Assembly (NCBI RefSeq): GCF_000499205.1
Contig: NZ_AWUK01000008.1
Coordinates: forward strand, 1-64,000
DNA from: Paenibacillus sp. MAEPY2
GTDB lineage: Bacteria; Bacillota; Bacilli; Paenibacillales; Paenibacillaceae
Reading direction: 5' to 3'
Length of the DNA: 64,000 bases
The notes under the pieces were generated by a model. That model made no database searches and was not told where the DNA came from. It saw only the letters and a list, made by a program, of their open reading frames with translations. This document shows, in pieces, positions 33,703 to 43,895 of the stretch. Numbering within the stretch: the stretch's first letter is position 1; each line of letters starts with the position of its first letter. Both the position numbers and the translations under genes were made by a program.

Positions 33703-35745
33703 ATGACTGACAAGAACGAAGCGATTCAAAAGGAAGAAAACAACACCATCGACAATCTGTCAATCACTACCGTACGTACACTGGCGATTGATGCAATCGA
33801 GAAGGCAAATTCCGGACACCCGGGAATGCCTATGGGCTCCGCTCCAATGGGGTACCAACTTTTTGCAAAAACGATGACACATAACCCGGACCACCCAACT
33901 TGGGTTAACCGGGACCGTTTTGTCCTGTCCGCAGGACATGGCTCCATGTTGCTGTACAGCTTGCTTCACCTGAGCGGGTATGACCTGCCTATGGATCAAC
34001 TGAAACAGTTCCGTCAATGGGGAAGCAAAACGCCGGGTCACCCGGAATTCGGGCATACTGCAGGTGTTGATGCAACAACTGGACCACTGGGTCAAGGTAT
34101 TGCAATGGCTGTAGGTATGGCTATGGCTGAAGCTCAACTGGGCGCAACATACAACAAAGACAAATTCAACGTAATCGACCACTACACGTATGCAATCTGT
34201 GGTGACGGTGACTTGATGGAAGGCGTATCCCATGAATCAGCTTCCCTGGCTGGACGTTTGCACCTGGGCAAATTGATCATGTTGTTCGACTCCAATGACA
34301 TCACATTGGATGGTAAATTGAACTTGTCTTCTTCTGAGAGCATTGCGAAGCGTTTTGAAGCTTATGGCTGGCAAGTGCTGCGCGTTGAAGATGGTAACGA
34401 TCTGCCTGCAATCGAAAAAGCGATCCAAGAAGGTCAAGCAGATACACTGCGTCCTACACTGATCGAAGTTAAAACTGTTATTGGTTATGGTAGCCCGAAC
34501 AAACAAGGTAAAGGCGGCCACGGCGGTACTCACGGATCTCCACTGGGTTCAGACGAAGCCAAATTGACTAAAGAATTTTACAAATGGGTTTACGAGGAAG
34601 ATTTCCACGTACCAACTGAAGTTCGCGACCACTTTGCACAAGTGAAAGATCGTGGTATCTCTGCAAACAAAGCTTGGGACGAGAAATTGGCCGAGTACAA
34701 AAAAGCATTCCCTGAGCTGGCAGCTCAATTCGAAACAGCAATCAATGGCGACCTTCCAGAAGGTTGGGATCGCGATCTGCCTAAATATGCAGCAACAGAC
34801 AAAGCGGTATCCACACGTGTAGCATCCGGTAATGCGCTGAACGGTTTGGCTCATAACGTGCCACAACTGACAGGCGGATCTGCTGACCTGGAAAGCTCCA
34901 CAATGACTCACTTGAACAATCTGGAGAACTTCTCACCAGAAGATTATTCCGGTCGCAACATTTACTTCGGTATCCGTGAATTCGGTATGGCTGGAGCAAT
35001 GAACGGTATGGCACTGCACAGTGGTGTGAAAGTATTCGGAGGTACATTCTTCGTATTTACAGACTATCTGCGTCCAGCTGTTCGTCTGGCTGCTCTGATG
35101 GGTCTGCCTGTGACGTATGTTCTGACTCACGACAGTATCGCTGTTGGTGAAGACGGTCCTACTCACGAACCAATCGAGCAATTGGCATCCCTGCGTATCA
35201 TTCCTAACCTGACAGTTATTCGTCCGGCTGACGGTAATGAAACTTCTGCAGCATGGGCTTATGCGCTTGAGAACAAGAGCAATCCGGTTGCACTCGTACT
35301 CACTCGTCAAAACCTGCCGATTCTGGAAGGTACCGTTGAAGGTTCACGTGAGAACGTGAAACGTGGTGCGTATGTTGTCTCTGATGCAAAAGAAGGCAAA
35401 GCTGTCGCCCAAATTATCGCAACAGGTTCCGAAGTGCAACTGGCTGTCAAAGCCCAAGCAGCACTTGCTGAACAAGGTATCCAAGTTCGCGTAATCAGCA
35501 TGCCGAGCTGGGATCTGTTCGAGAAACAGGACAAAGCATACAAAGAATCCGTCCTGCTTCCGGATGTGAAAGCTCGTCTGGCGATTGAAATGGCTCATCC
35601 AATGGGCTGGGAAAAATATGTCGGCGACCAAGGCGACATTCTCGGAATCAGCACATTTGGTGCATCCGCGCCTGGCGACCGTGTTATCCAAGAGTATGGT
35701 TTCACTGTGGAGAACGTGGTTAGTCGCGTGAAAGCATTGCTGTAA
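33703..35745 (+). CDS. tkt: Transketolase
   Basis: A thiamine-diphosphate enzyme of the pentose phosphate pathway moving two-carbon units between sugar phosphates. At 680 residues it has full length. Seen are the N-terminal [18 protein letters not shown], the ThDP motif [15 protein letters not shown]...LIMLFDSND, the [10 protein letters not shown] and [18 protein letters not shown] pyrimidine domain, and [19 protein letters not shown]. Codon choice is strongly biased (GGT, CGT, CTG, AAC), as in highly expressed genes and unlike most neighbours. GAGGAGG precedes the ATG. Confidence 0.97.
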   Translation: MTDKNEAIQKEENNTIDNLSITTVRTLAIDAIEKANSGHPGMPMGSAPMGYQLFAKTMTHNPDHPTWVNRDRFVLSAGHGSMLLYSLLHLSGYDLPMDQLKQFRQWGSKTPGHPEFGHTAGVDATTGPLGQGIAMAVGMAMAEAQLGATYNKDKFNVIDHYTYAICGDGDLMEGVSHESASLAGRLHLGKLIMLFDSNDITLDGKLNLSSSESIAKRFEAYGWQVLRVEDGNDLPAIEKAIQEGQADTLRPTLIEVKTVIGYGSPNKQGKGGHGGTHGSPLGSDEAKLTKEFYKWVYEEDFHVPTEVRDHFAQVKDRGISANKAWDEKLAEYKKAFPELAAQFETAINGDLPEGWDRDLPKYAATDKAVSTRVASGNALNGLAHNVPQLTGGSADLESSTMTHLNNLENFSPEDYSGRNIYFGIREFGMAGAMNGMALHSGVKVFGGTFFVFTDYLRPAVRLAALMGLPVTYVLTHDSIAVGEDGPTHEPIEQLASLRIIPNLTVIRPADGNETSAAWAYALENKSNPVALVLTRQNLPILEGTVEGSRENVKRGAYVVSDAKEGKAVAQIIATGSEVQLAVKAQAALAEQGIQVRVISMPSWDLFEKQDKAYKESVLLPDVKARLAIEMAHPMGWEKYVGDQGDILGISTFGASAPGDRVIQEYGFTVENVVSRVKALL

Positions 35746-35757
35746 TAGCTTGAAAAA

Positions 35758-35837
35758 TGCTGCCAGGAGGGACAGTTTGATTTCTGTCCTGCCGAGCAGC
35801 AAGTGATTTCCGGCAGAGAATGGGCGGGCAACCGCCC
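35758..35837 (+). other. Two hairpins between tkt and ppnP
   Basis: TGCTGC (35758) and GCAGCA (35796-35801) enclose GGACAG/CTGTCC (from 35770) in one long interrupted stem. A second hairpin, GGGCGG-GCAA-CCGCCC (35822-35837), has a GNRA tetraloop and is followed by a T-rich stretch. Together they may end tkt transcription or shape the ppnP leader. Confidence 0.4.
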
Positions 35838-35887
35838 TGATCTGTTTTGCCTTTTGTTTTCATTAACTTCAGGGGGAGCGGGTACGC

Positions 35888-36205
35888 ATGTCACAGTTTG
35901 ATCAAGTCAGTGTAGTCAAAGAGGCCAACATTTATTATGAGGGTCAAGTAACGAGCAGAACAGTTATTTTGGGGGATGGCAGCAAGGTGACTCTGGGCAT
36001 TATGCTTCCAGGCAATTATGAGTTCGGCACAGATTCCCGTGAGATTATGGAGATTCTGTCCGGCGATCTGAGAGTATTGCTTCCCGGAGAAGCAGATTGG
36101 CAAGAGATTCAAGGTCAAGCTACGTTCCACGTGCCTGCCGAATCCAAATTTAAACTGGAGATACGCAGCGTTACCGACTACTGCTGTTCGTACCCGGCGG
36201 AATAA
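35888..36205 (+). CDS. ppnP: Pyrimidine/purine nucleoside phosphorylase
   Basis: A 105-residue single-domain cupin of the PpnP (YaiE/DUF1255) family, which splits nucleosides with phosphate into bases and pentose-1-phosphate. [40 protein letters not shown] and [11 protein letters not shown] are family stretches. Its place between tkt and pgi suits a link between nucleoside salvage and pentose metabolism. AGGGGGAGCG precedes the ATG. Confidence 0.88.
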   Translation: MSQFDQVSVVKEANIYYEGQVTSRTVILGDGSKVTLGIMLPGNYEFGTDSREIMEILSGDLRVLLPGEADWQEIQGQATFHVPAESKFKLEIRSVTDYCCSYPAE

Positions 36206-36211
36206 TACAAG

Positions 36212-36256
36212 AAGGGTAACCAGAACCGCGACTCGCGGATTCGGTTAACCCTTTTT
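36212..36256 (+). terminator. Terminator after ppnP
   Basis: AAGGGTAACC pairs with GGTTAACCCTTTTT across a loop containing a second small CGCG hairpin. Confidence 0.85.
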
Positions 36257-36294
36257 GCTTCTTAAACTCTAACGACAAAGTTCGGGCTGCAAGC

Positions 36295-36323
36295 TTGTCA
36301 GTCCTGTGGATTTGAAGTATCCT
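36295..36323 (+). promoter_or_regulatory. Predicted pgi promoter
   Basis: TTGTCA (36295-36300), 17 bases, TATCCT (36318-36323). Confidence 0.45.
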
Positions 36324-36391
36324 TAGGCTAAGTTGTTTCGAATGGAAAACGGAAAAAAATACGCTACCGATATCAGGAGGTTTTATAGATC

Positions 36392-37747
36392 ATGGCAAAA
36401 AAAGTGAAGTTTGACTACAGCACAGCTCTGCAATTCGTCAATCAGCATGAAGTGGACTATTTCGCTGAACCGATTCGTTTGGCTCACGAGCAGCTCCACA
36501 ACGGAACAGGTACAGGATCGGATTATCTAGGCTGGATCGACCTGCCTACCGCTTATGACAAAGAAGAGTTCTCCCGTATTCAAAAAGCGGCTGCCAAAAT
36601 CCAAAGCGATTCCGAAGTACTGATCGTTATCGGTATTGGTGGATCATACCTGGGTGCTCGTGCAGCGATTGAGATGCTGACACACTCTTTCTACAACAAC
36701 CTGCCTAAAGAAAAACGCAAAACGCCTGAAATCTATTTCGCAGGAAACAACATTAGCTCCACATATGTAACTCATTTGCTGGATCTGGTTGAAGGCAAAG
36801 ACTTCTCGGTTAACGTCATCTCCAAATCCGGTACAACTACGGAGCCAGCGATTGCTTTCCGTATCTTCCGTGCAGCACTGGAGAAAAAATACGGTAAAGA
36901 AGAAGCGCGCAAACGTATCTATGCAACAACAGATAAAGAGCGCGGCGCACTGAAAAAACTGGCAAATGAAGAAGGCTATGAATCCTTCATTATCCCGGAT
37001 GATGTAGGTGGACGTTACTCCGTTCTGACGGCTGTAGGTTTGCTTCCAATCGCAGCAGCTGGCATTAGCATTGAGGAAATGATGCAAGGTGCGGCTGATG
37101 CTTCCAAAGAGTACAGCAACCCGAACGTAGCTGAGAACGAAGCATATCAATATGCAGCTGTTCGTAACGCGTTGTATCGCAAAGGTAAAGGAACAGAAAT
37201 CCTCGTGAACTACGAGCCATCCCTGCACTTTGTATCCGAATGGTGGAAACAGCTGTACGGAGAGAGTGAAGGTAAGGACTATAAAGGGATCTATCCTGCA
37301 TCCGTTGATTTTTCGACTGACTTGCACTCCATGGGTCAATTCATTCAAGAGGGAAGCCGGAACATCTTCGAAACCGTCATTCAGGTTGCTGAAGTATCGG
37401 AGCATATCTCGATCGAAGCGGATCCGGATGATCTGGATGGTCTGAATTTCCTTGAAGGTAAAACGATGGACTTTGTTAACAAAAAAGCATTCCAAGGAAC
37501 ACTGCTTGCACACACAGATGGTCAAGTACCGAATCTGATTGTGAACATTCCAGATATGTCTCCATATTCTTTCGGATATCTGGTATACTTCTTTGAAAAA
37601 GCATGCGGCATTAGTGGTTACCTGCTCGGAGTCAATCCATTTGACCAACCAGGCGTGGAAGCTTACAAGAAAAATATGTTCGCTTTGCTGGGCAAACCAG
37701 GCTTTGAAGAAGAGAAAGCAGCGCTGGAAGCGAGACTTTCCGAATAA
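36392..37747 (+). CDS. pgi: Glucose-6-phosphate isomerase
   Basis: Interconverts glucose-6-phosphate and fructose-6-phosphate in glycolysis. The 451-residue protein has the Bacillales short form, with [32 protein letters not shown], the SIS domain [19 protein letters not shown] and the C-terminal catalytic region [18 protein letters not shown]. Its codons are strongly biased, as in tkt. AGGAGG lies 9-10 bases before the ATG. A 334-codon open frame on the other strand is an artefact of this bias. Confidence 0.97.
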   Translation: MAKKVKFDYSTALQFVNQHEVDYFAEPIRLAHEQLHNGTGTGSDYLGWIDLPTAYDKEEFSRIQKAAAKIQSDSEVLIVIGIGGSYLGARAAIEMLTHSFYNNLPKEKRKTPEIYFAGNNISSTYVTHLLDLVEGKDFSVNVISKSGTTTEPAIAFRIFRAALEKKYGKEEARKRIYATTDKERGALKKLANEEGYESFIIPDDVGGRYSVLTAVGLLPIAAAGISIEEMMQGAADASKEYSNPNVAENEAYQYAAVRNALYRKGKGTEILVNYEPSLHFVSEWWKQLYGESEGKDYKGIYPASVDFSTDLHSMGQFIQEGSRNIFETVIQVAEVSEHISIEADPDDLDGLNFLEGKTMDFVNKKAFQGTLLAHTDGQVPNLIVNIPDMSPYSFGYLVYFFEKACGISGYLLGVNPFDQPGVEAYKKNMFALLGKPGFEEEKAALEARLSE

Positions 37748-37836
37748 TTCATCGGTCTGCTCATATAGCTAAATAAGGTAATGTAACTACATTCGGGGAG
37801 TCTTTGTCAAAGCAATGGTTTCCCGAATGTTAAACC

Positions 37837-37876
37837 AAGGCAGTTCGTCCGCGTCCACGCGGGGAACTGCTTTCTT
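37837..37876 (+). terminator. Terminator after pgi
   Basis: AAGGCAGTTC (37837-37846) pairs with GGAACTGCTTTCTT (37863-37876), with an inner CCGCG/CGCGG. Confidence 0.75.
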
Positions 37877-37909
37877 GTAAAATGGATCAAATTGGAAAGT
37901 TGGATAGGG

Positions 37910-38542
37910 ATGATTGAACGTTATCGCACGGTTCGAGGACCGGGCAATCTGGAAATTGTAATCAAGAAGTCGCGATTTATCGGTCATATTATGCCGGTCA
38001 CGACAGAAGAAGAAGCCAATGCGTTTATTGATGAAATCAAGAAAAAACATTGGAATGCCACTCATAACTGCTCGGCTTACATGATTGGTGAGCGGGATGA
38101 GATCCAGAAGCAATCCGATGATGGGGAACCAAGCGGAACCGCGGGGAAACCCATTCTTGAAGTGATCAAAAATCAGCAATTGAAAAATGTGGCTATCGTA
38201 GTTACACGTTACTTTGGGGGAATCATGCTTGGAGCAGGTGGGCTAATTCGCGCTTATACGGATGGAGCAGTTGCAGCCATTGAAGCGGGGGAAGCGGTTA
38301 CCAAAGTGCTTCATCGTGAAGTTTTTGTTGAACTGGATTACACATGGCTGGGCAAAGTGGAAAATGAATTAAGGAGCCGGGAAGTCCGTACAGGTGAAAC
38401 TGGATTCACCGATAAGGTTACGTTGACTTGTCTTCCGCCGGATAGTGAAGCCGAGGCATTTGTAGCCTGGATCACAGATTTGACGCAAGGGCAATCCCGG
38501 ATCACGGAGGGACAGCGGCTTTATTTTATTGAAGGGGAATAA
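37910..38542 (+). CDS. YigZ/IMPACT-family protein
   Basis: A 210-residue protein of the widespread YigZ (UPF0029, IMPACT) family. Diagnostic are SRFIGHIMPVTTEEEA, HNCSAYMIGERDEIQKQSDDGEPSGTAGKPIL (split) and VVTRYFGGIMLGAGGLIRAYTDGA, followed by the ferredoxin-like C-terminal DUF1949 domain. Family members touch ribosomes or translation control in eukaryotes; the bacterial role is not settled. The ATG at 37910 matches known N-termini; a TTG at 37892 is the alternative. tetR follows after 5 bases. Confidence 0.88.
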   Translation: MIERYRTVRGPGNLEIVIKKSRFIGHIMPVTTEEEANAFIDEIKKKHWNATHNCSAYMIGERDEIQKQSDDGEPSGTAGKPILEVIKNQQLKNVAIVVTRYFGGIMLGAGGLIRAYTDGAVAAIEAGEAVTKVLHREVFVELDYTWLGKVENELRSREVRTGETGFTDKVTLTCLPPDSEAEAFVAWITDLTQGQSRITEGQRLYFIEGE

Positions 38543-38547
38543 AATAT

Positions 38548-39150
38548 ATGGCTAGAAGAGCAGTCGAACAGGAGTTGTCGAGGGAGCGGATACTGGAGGC
38601 GGCGAGGCATCTTTTTATTACCAAAGGATACCGCGCCATTTCGATGCGAAGCATCGGCCAGCATCTGGGCTATAGTCATGGGTCGCTGTATTATCATTTT
38701 AAAGAAAAGGCGGAGCTGTTTTATGCCATTGTGGTTGAAGATTTCAATCATCTGGGGCATCTGCTGCTGCAAGCCATGGTCAGGCCAGTCGTGGGCGGCG
38801 TGAGCAAGGTGGAACATATCATGATGGAGTTTATTCGTTTTGGTTTGGAGAATCCGTATCAGTACGAGATCATGTTCATGATTCGGGATGAGGAATTGCT
38901 ATCGTATTGTCGTACGGAGCAAGGAAGATGCTTCGAATTGTTTGCCTCTATTATTCGGCAATACATGAATGAAGAGGGCTGCACAGAAGAGGATATTCAA
39001 TGTGTACCACGTACACTGTTTTTGTCTATGCACGGATTCATATCATACTATATTCAGGATCGTTTGACCTTTTCAGAGATTGAATCGGCTGCGTTATCTC
39101 ATGTCAAAGTACTCTGTCGAAATCTCCAACACCAGCCTGGCGTCCAATAA
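38548..39150 (+). CDS. TetR-family transcriptional regulator
   Basis: A 200-residue regulator with the TetR helix-turn-helix at about 12-58: ILEAARHLFITKGYRAISMRSIG, then YSHGSLYYHFKEKAELF. The C-terminal ligand-binding region has no recognised ligand class. It begins 5 bases after yigZ and is probably co-transcribed. Its target is unknown. Confidence 0.9.
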   Translation: MARRAVEQELSRERILEAARHLFITKGYRAISMRSIGQHLGYSHGSLYYHFKEKAELFYAIVVEDFNHLGHLLLQAMVRPVVGGVSKVEHIMMEFIRFGLENPYQYEIMFMIRDEELLSYCRTEQGRCFELFASIIRQYMNEEGCTEEDIQCVPRTLFLSMHGFISYYIQDRLTFSEIESAALSHVKVLCRNLQHQPGVQ

Positions 39151-39251
39151 GGCGCTTTTGTCGCACTCCTACACTTCAGGGCGGTGAATTGTCATAACAT
39201 TAATTCTTTATAACGTTGTCTCGCGAAAGTTTCTAAGCGAAGAAGACCAAG

Positions 39252-39300
39252 ACAGGCGGATTACATCCCGGAAATAGGGTGGACCGCCTGTTTGTTTTAT
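39252..39300. terminator. Terminator between tetR and yjbQ
   Basis: ACAGGCGG (39252-39259) pairs with CCGCCTGT (39284-39291), followed by TTGTTTTATT. Gap 39151-39339 otherwise shows nothing. Confidence 0.7.
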
Positions 39301-39339
39301 TATTTTGATGAAGAATAGTTGGACATGGGTGTAAATGTA

Positions 39340-39741
39340 CTATCCTTCCATGATTTTAAGGAAATATTCCCGTTGACGGGGACCGTCAAATTCGCAAAAA
39401 TAGATGCCCTGCCATCTGCCGAGCACTAATCTGCCCTCATGTATGATCACCGTTTGTGATGGTCCGGTTGTGATCGATTTCAAGTGAGATGCCGTATTCC
39501 CCTCAGCATGGCGATATTCGGGATGCTCCCAAGGGTACACTTCGTTCAGACGAAGCAGTACGTCATGTTTGACATCCGGGTCAGCATTCTCATTAATTGC
39601 AATGCCTGCTGTCGTATGTGGACAGTAAATCAATACCGTTCCATTTTGCACACCACTTTCACGGACAACCTGCTCCACTTCCCGCGTAATATCTTTCATC
39701 TCATCCCGTCTGGAAGTCGATAAATTCTTCGTATATAACAT
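39340..39741 (-). CDS. YjbQ/UPF0047-family protein
   Basis: A 133-residue protein of the YjbQ family (secondary thiamine-phosphate synthase type). The hallmark stretches are [19 protein letters not shown] and [23 protein letters not shown] (split). The conserved His/Glu set forms the metal site. Some members show thiamine-phosphate synthase activity; the physiological role is uncertain. AAGGAGTGGGAG precedes the ATG. Confidence 0.88.
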   Translation of the reverse strand: MLYTKNLSTSRRDEMKDITREVEQVVRESGVQNGTVLIYCPHTTAGIAINENADPDVKHDVLLRLNEVYPWEHPEYRHAEGNTASHLKSITTGPSQTVIIHEGRLVLGRWQGIYFCEFDGPRQREYFLKIMEG

Positions 39742-39825
39742 ATTACTCCCACTCCTTTTGCTTCAAATTAGTCCTCTAGATTGTACCTTAACCATTACAT
39801 AACAAACAAACCAGGAAGCTTGCGG

Positions 39826-39862
39826 ATAACAGCGATTGGAAGGTTGTTCTGGCTGCGTAGCG
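39826..39862 (+). repeat. Copy C (core fragment) of the dispersed repeat
   Basis: GGATAACAGCGATTGGAAGG then TTGTTCTG matches copy A nearly base for base over about 30 bases, but the hairpin part upstream is missing. It lies between yjbQ and cysT. Confidence 0.6.
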
Positions 39863-39922
39863 GGCAGGAAATTTTTTATTAATTCCATCACATGGCTGCC
39901 CCAATTTTATTCAATAAAAGCA

Positions 39923-39952
39923 TTGACGATTAGCACTGCAAACTGGTAAAGT
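39923..39952 (+). promoter_or_regulatory. Predicted promoter of the sulfate transport operon
   Basis: TTGACG (39923-39928), 18 bases, TAAAGT (39947-39952). The leader to cysT is about 130 bases; no S-box or other known riboswitch core was recognised. A CymR-type site is expected from biology but not clearly seen. Confidence 0.45.
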
Positions 39953-40089
39953 ATCAGATAAGCAAAAAAACCAAGTAGACTAATGGGAATAATGTTGAAG
40001 TAATAAAATCCAACTTAGGAAAAAGGTTGTATGGAAGCAGGAAGACTGCCGACCGGACATAGAACCGGAGGCTGGGAGGGAATGCAGCA

Positions 40090-40905
40090 ATGAATACCGT
40101 TCTTCGTCATAAGGGATGGACTTGGGGATTCCGTAGTACCGTATTGTTATATTTTATCGTACTCATTGTACTTCCAATCATCGGTGTGTACGTCAATTCC
40201 TTCTCAGAAGGATGGAGCAACTTTATCCAAAGCATCATGGACCCTATTGCGTGGAAAGCCGTGCTCTTAACGATCCGGCTGGCCGTTATCGCAACGGTGA
40301 TTAATGTCATTCTGGGAACCATGATAGCCTGGGTGCTGACACGTTATCGCTTTTTCGGGAGGTCATTCCTTAACAGTCTGGTAGATCTTCCTTTTGCATT
40401 GCCAACCGCCGTTGGTGGACTGATGATTATGCTGCTCCTGGGTCCGGTTAGTGCCATCGGAAAACTGGCGGAATCCATGGGGTTTGAAATTGTGTTTCAC
40501 CAGCCTGCGATTGTGATCGCGATGACCTTTGTTACGTTTCCTTTTGTCATCCGTGCGGTGCAGCCTCTACTTGAAGAGATCGATCCTTCGGAGGAAGAGG
40601 CATCCTACACGATGGGAGCATCGAAGGCGCGCACGTTCAGGCAGGTCATTCTACCGTCCATGGCTCCGGGCATGATTAGTGGGGGGATGCTTGCATTCTC
40701 CAGAGCACTGGCCGAATTTGGCGCTGTTGTGCTGGTGGCAGGCAATATCCCGGGAAGAACTTTGACGGCTTCCGTATTCATATATGGCGAGATCGAAAGT
40801 GACAATCCAACCGGTGCCGCTGCGGTATCCGTACTGCTCTTAACACTCTCCTTTCTGATCCTCTGGCTCATTAATCTGGTGCAGATGCGGGGGAGAAGAC
40901 GATGA
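40090..40905 (+). CDS. cysT: Sulfate ABC transporter permease CysT
   Basis: One of the two inner-membrane permeases of the sulfate/thiosulfate importer. The 271-residue protein has six hydrophobic segments, the CysT-type start GFRSTVLLYFIVLIVLPIIGVY (split) and the EAA loop EEEASYTMGASKARTFRQVILPS that contacts the ATPase. GGAGGGAATGC precedes the ATG. It overlaps cysW by an ATGA and is first in a four-gene operon that unusually places the binding protein last. Confidence 0.93.
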   Translation: MNTVLRHKGWTWGFRSTVLLYFIVLIVLPIIGVYVNSFSEGWSNFIQSIMDPIAWKAVLLTIRLAVIATVINVILGTMIAWVLTRYRFFGRSFLNSLVDLPFALPTAVGGLMIMLLLGPVSAIGKLAESMGFEIVFHQPAIVIAMTFVTFPFVIRAVQPLLEEIDPSEEEASYTMGASKARTFRQVILPSMAPGMISGGMLAFSRALAEFGAVVLVAGNIPGRTLTASVFIYGEIESDNPTGAAAVSVLLLTLSFLILWLINLVQMRGRRR

Positions 40906-41699
40906 GGCGACTATTAATCGGACTGACGTTTGCGGTGTTCATTGTACTGCTGATCATCCCGCTTGGACGAATTGTTATTGGTGCATTTGAAGACGGGGCA
41001 GGAGGTTTCCTGGAAGGGCTGTTGCGTCCTGAGGCGCTGCATGCCCTGATGATGACAGGACTTGTTGTACTTGTCGTCACGCTGTTAAATACATTGTTTG
41101 GCGTAATGATGGCTATCTATCTGGTCCGCGCCGGATGGCTGAGTGACCGGGTAAAAGGGCTGCTGAACAGCATCGTGGATCTGCCCTATGCCGTATCCCC
41201 AGTCATTGGCGGATTGATGATTGTATTGCTGCTGGGACCCAACAGCATTATGGGCGTTTTTTTTGAAGGGATAGGATTCAATGTGGTGTATGCCTTCCCG
41301 GGCATGGTCATAGCAACGTTGTTTGTCACTTTTCCACTGATGGTCCGAGAGGTGATGCCTGTTTTGCAGGAGCTGGGATCTCAGCAGGAAGAGGCTGCAT
41401 CAACGCTTGGTGCATACGGCTGGAGAACGTTCTGGAGTGTTACCTGGCCTTCCATACGTTGGGCGGTTGTATACGGTCTTGTGTTGACGGTTGCCCGCTC
41501 ACTTGGAGAATTCGGTGCGGTGCTGGTTGTATCGGGTAACATTATGAACAAAACACAAACGGCAACAACGCTGGTATATCAGGATGTTGAGAATTTTAAC
41601 GTTGCTGCCGCAAATGGTGTGGCATTGGTACTGGTTACCTTTTCCGTCGGGCTCCTGCTTATGATGGAATGGGCCAAGAAGCGAAAGGAAGTGCATTGA
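40902..41699 (+). CDS. cysW: Sulfate ABC transporter permease CysW
   Basis: The second sulfate permease, 265 residues, six hydrophobic segments. DLPYAVSPVIGGLMIVLLLG and the EAA loop QEEAASTLGAYGWRTFWSVTWPS are typical of CysW, as is GEFGAVLVVSGNIMNKTQTATT. It overlaps the end of cysT and is followed after one base by cysA. Confidence 0.93.
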   Translation: MRRLLIGLTFAVFIVLLIIPLGRIVIGAFEDGAGGFLEGLLRPEALHALMMTGLVVLVVTLLNTLFGVMMAIYLVRAGWLSDRVKGLLNSIVDLPYAVSPVIGGLMIVLLLGPNSIMGVFFEGIGFNVVYAFPGMVIATLFVTFPLMVREVMPVLQELGSQQEEAASTLGAYGWRTFWSVTWPSIRWAVVYGLVLTVARSLGEFGAVLVVSGNIMNKTQTATTLVYQDVENFNVAAANGVALVLVTFSVGLLLMMEWAKKRKEVH

Positions 41700-41700
41700 G

Positions 41701-42765
41701 ATGCATGTCGAAGTCCGTGATCTGAACAAACATTTCGGTGATTTTCATGCGGTAAAAGATGTCTCGTTCGATATTGCCAAAGGCCATCTAATCGGTTTGC
41801 TAGGCCCCAGCGGAGGTGGGAAAACGTCCATTCTGCGCATGCTTGCGGGGCTTGAGAACCCGGGTTCCGGGGAGATTCGTTTTCACGGAAAGGTCGTAAA
41901 CCATCTGCCTCCGCAGGAGAGGGGGATCGGATTTGTATTTCAGAACTATGCCTTGTTCAAACATATGACAGTATTTGATAATATCGCCTTTGGACTCAAG
42001 GTCAAAAAGACTCCCAAAGCTCAGATCCGTGATCGGGTCATGGAGCTTGTGGAGTTGACGGGATTGAAAGGTTTCGAACAGCGTTATCCGCATCAGTTGT
42101 CTGGTGGACAGCGGCAGCGTGTTGCTTTTGCCAGAGCATTGGCCCCGGAGCCACAGCTGCTGCTGCTGGATGAACCGTTCGCCGCCATTGATGCCAAGAT
42201 CCGTCAGGAGTTGCGTTCATGGCTGAGAGAGCTGATTGAGCGGGTGGGCATCACTTCGATCTTTGTAACCCATGACCAGGATGAAGCGATTGAAGTTGCC
42301 GACGAAATTATGATTATCAGCCAAGGACGATTAGAACAGAAGGGTACGCCATGGGATATTTACAAAAACCCGGAGACACCTTTCGTTGCCACATTTATCG
42401 GGGAATCTACCGTCGTGGAGGACGCTTCACAGCTCAAGGGCTTTGAACATGCGGTGGAAGGGGAACGCACACGTGCACTGATTCGGCCTGAGTATATCGA
42501 GATTGGTTTGAAAAACGAGTTTAGCATGCTGTCCGCTACTGAAAAGGGTACCGTCAAACACCTTCATTTCCGTGGAAGTGAATGGATGGTAGAAGTGGAA
42601 GTTGAGGGCCATAAACTCATTACGTATCGTTCTCTGGAGAAAACAACCTTGCAAGTCGGTCAACAGATTCGTGTGCTCGTACATCGTGCATATCTGTTCA
42701 ATGATACCCATAGCTGGGTTGTTGAGAATCGGTTGAAAGAAGATCCAATGCCAGTCATCATCTAA
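41701..42765 (+). CDS. cysA: Sulfate ABC transporter ATP-binding protein CysA
   Basis: The ATPase of the sulfate importer, 354 residues. Walker A GPSGGGKTSILRML, signature LSGGQRQRVAFARALAPEP, Walker B LLLLDEPFAAID, switch VTHDQDEAIEVADE. After about residue 235 there is a TOBE-type regulatory domain (STVVEDASQLKGFEH, ALIRPEYIEIG). The start follows the cysW stop by one base, with the ribosome site inside cysW. Confidence 0.95.
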   Translation: MHVEVRDLNKHFGDFHAVKDVSFDIAKGHLIGLLGPSGGGKTSILRMLAGLENPGSGEIRFHGKVVNHLPPQERGIGFVFQNYALFKHMTVFDNIAFGLKVKKTPKAQIRDRVMELVELTGLKGFEQRYPHQLSGGQRQRVAFARALAPEPQLLLLDEPFAAIDAKIRQELRSWLRELIERVGITSIFVTHDQDEAIEVADEIMIISQGRLEQKGTPWDIYKNPETPFVATFIGESTVVEDASQLKGFEHAVEGERTRALIRPEYIEIGLKNEFSMLSATEKGTVKHLHFRGSEWMVEVEVEGHKLITYRSLEKTTLQVGQQIRVLVHRAYLFNDTHSWVVENRLKEDPMPVII

Positions 42766-42819
42766 TCAGAAGATCATTTGATTCAGTAAAGTTTAGAATT
42801 TTGGAGAGAGGTGCTGCCC

Positions 42820-43881
42820 ATGCAGACGAGGAAGAAGAAAGCCATACCTATATATGTTGTCCTCATGCTTCTGCTCGTCTGCATGACCGTTGGATGTAGT
42901 AAGCAGGAGGATGCGGGCGGACAGAACGGAACCTCGACAGGCGACCAATCAAACACATTGGTTATCGGTGCTTACAGTGTAGCCAAAGATGCCGTTGGAG
43001 AGTTGCTGCCCGAATTCCAAGCGGTATGGAAGGCGAAGACCGGACAGACTGTTCACTTCCAGGAATCCTATGAAGCCTCCGGCACACAAGCCAGAGCGAT
43101 TGTGGGTGGATTCGAAGCTGATGTAGCGCTTTTGGCAATGGAAAGTGATATCGACAAGCTGGTCAAAGCCGATCTGGTCAGTTCCAATTGGAAACAGGCA
43201 CCGAATGATGGCATGATCACCCGTTCGATCGTCGTTCTGGGTACAAGAGCAGGCAACCCGCTGGGGATTCGCGATTTTGAAGATTTAACCAAGCCGGGTG
43301 TTAAGGTGCTCTATCCCAATCCGAAGACGTCAGGCGGAGCCCAGTGGGATATTAATGCCATCTATGGTGCAGGATTGAAGCTGTCTGAGGAGCAAGGAAA
43401 GAAAGATCCTGCCGTGGCTAAAGCCTTTTTGGAAAAGGTGCATGAGAATGTCGAGTCATTGGATAAGAGCGGTCGTTCTTCAATGGCGGCATTTGAGTAT
43501 GGCGTGGGAGATGTTATCGTTACGTATGAGAATGAATTGCTTGCCCGAATTGCGAAGGGTGTAAATTATGACATCGTGGTTCCCAAAAACACGATCCTGA
43601 TTGAAAATCCAGCGGTTGTCGTAGACAAATATGCGGATAAACATGGCAACCGTGAATTGGCTCAGGCCTTTATAGCGTATCTGCGTACGCCGGAAGCACA
43701 GCGCATTTTTGCCAAGCATGGTTTCCGTTCGGTAGACCCTGAAGTGTTTGCAGAAACGAAGTCCTCGTTCCCTACGCCTGAAGGTCTGTTCGATATAAAC
43801 TACCTCGGCGGATGGGATAAGGTACGCAGCACACTGTATTCCAAACGAGGCGTATGGTACCAGGTGTTGGCAGGGTTATAG
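42820..43881 (+). CDS. sbp: Sulfate-binding lipoprotein
   Basis: A 353-residue extracellular sulfate-binding protein anchored by lipid: signal peptide IPIYVVLMLLLVCMTVGC, then a periplasmic-binding domain with NTLVIGAYSVAKDAVGELLP, QESYEASGTQARAIVGGFEADV, and PNPKTSGGAQWDINAIYGAGL (split), the ligand-contact stretches of the family. The ATG at 42820 lies 8 bases after GGAGAGAGG; a GTG at 42811 would abut it. It closes cysTWA-sbp and is followed by a terminator. Confidence 0.94.
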   Translation: MQTRKKKAIPIYVVLMLLLVCMTVGCSKQEDAGGQNGTSTGDQSNTLVIGAYSVAKDAVGELLPEFQAVWKAKTGQTVHFQESYEASGTQARAIVGGFEADVALLAMESDIDKLVKADLVSSNWKQAPNDGMITRSIVVLGTRAGNPLGIRDFEDLTKPGVKVLYPNPKTSGGAQWDINAIYGAGLKLSEEQGKKDPAVAKAFLEKVHENVESLDKSGRSSMAAFEYGVGDVIVTYENELLARIAKGVNYDIVVPKNTILIENPAVVVDKYADKHGNRELAQAFIAYLRTPEAQRIFAKHGFRSVDPEVFAETKSSFPTPEGLFDINYLGGWDKVRSTLYSKRGVWYQVLAGL

Positions 43882-43895
43882 TGTTTGCGATCCCG

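Noticed and set aside
36644..37648. A 334-codon open frame on the minus strand across pgi
   Set aside because: It lies wholly inside a clear pgi gene, is Cys/Phe-rich with no motif or ribosome site, and is explained by strong codon bias.
40021..40089. A possible S-box or other riboswitch ahead of cysT
   Set aside because: The leader has none of the conserved core bases of the SAM riboswitch families and no clear terminator.
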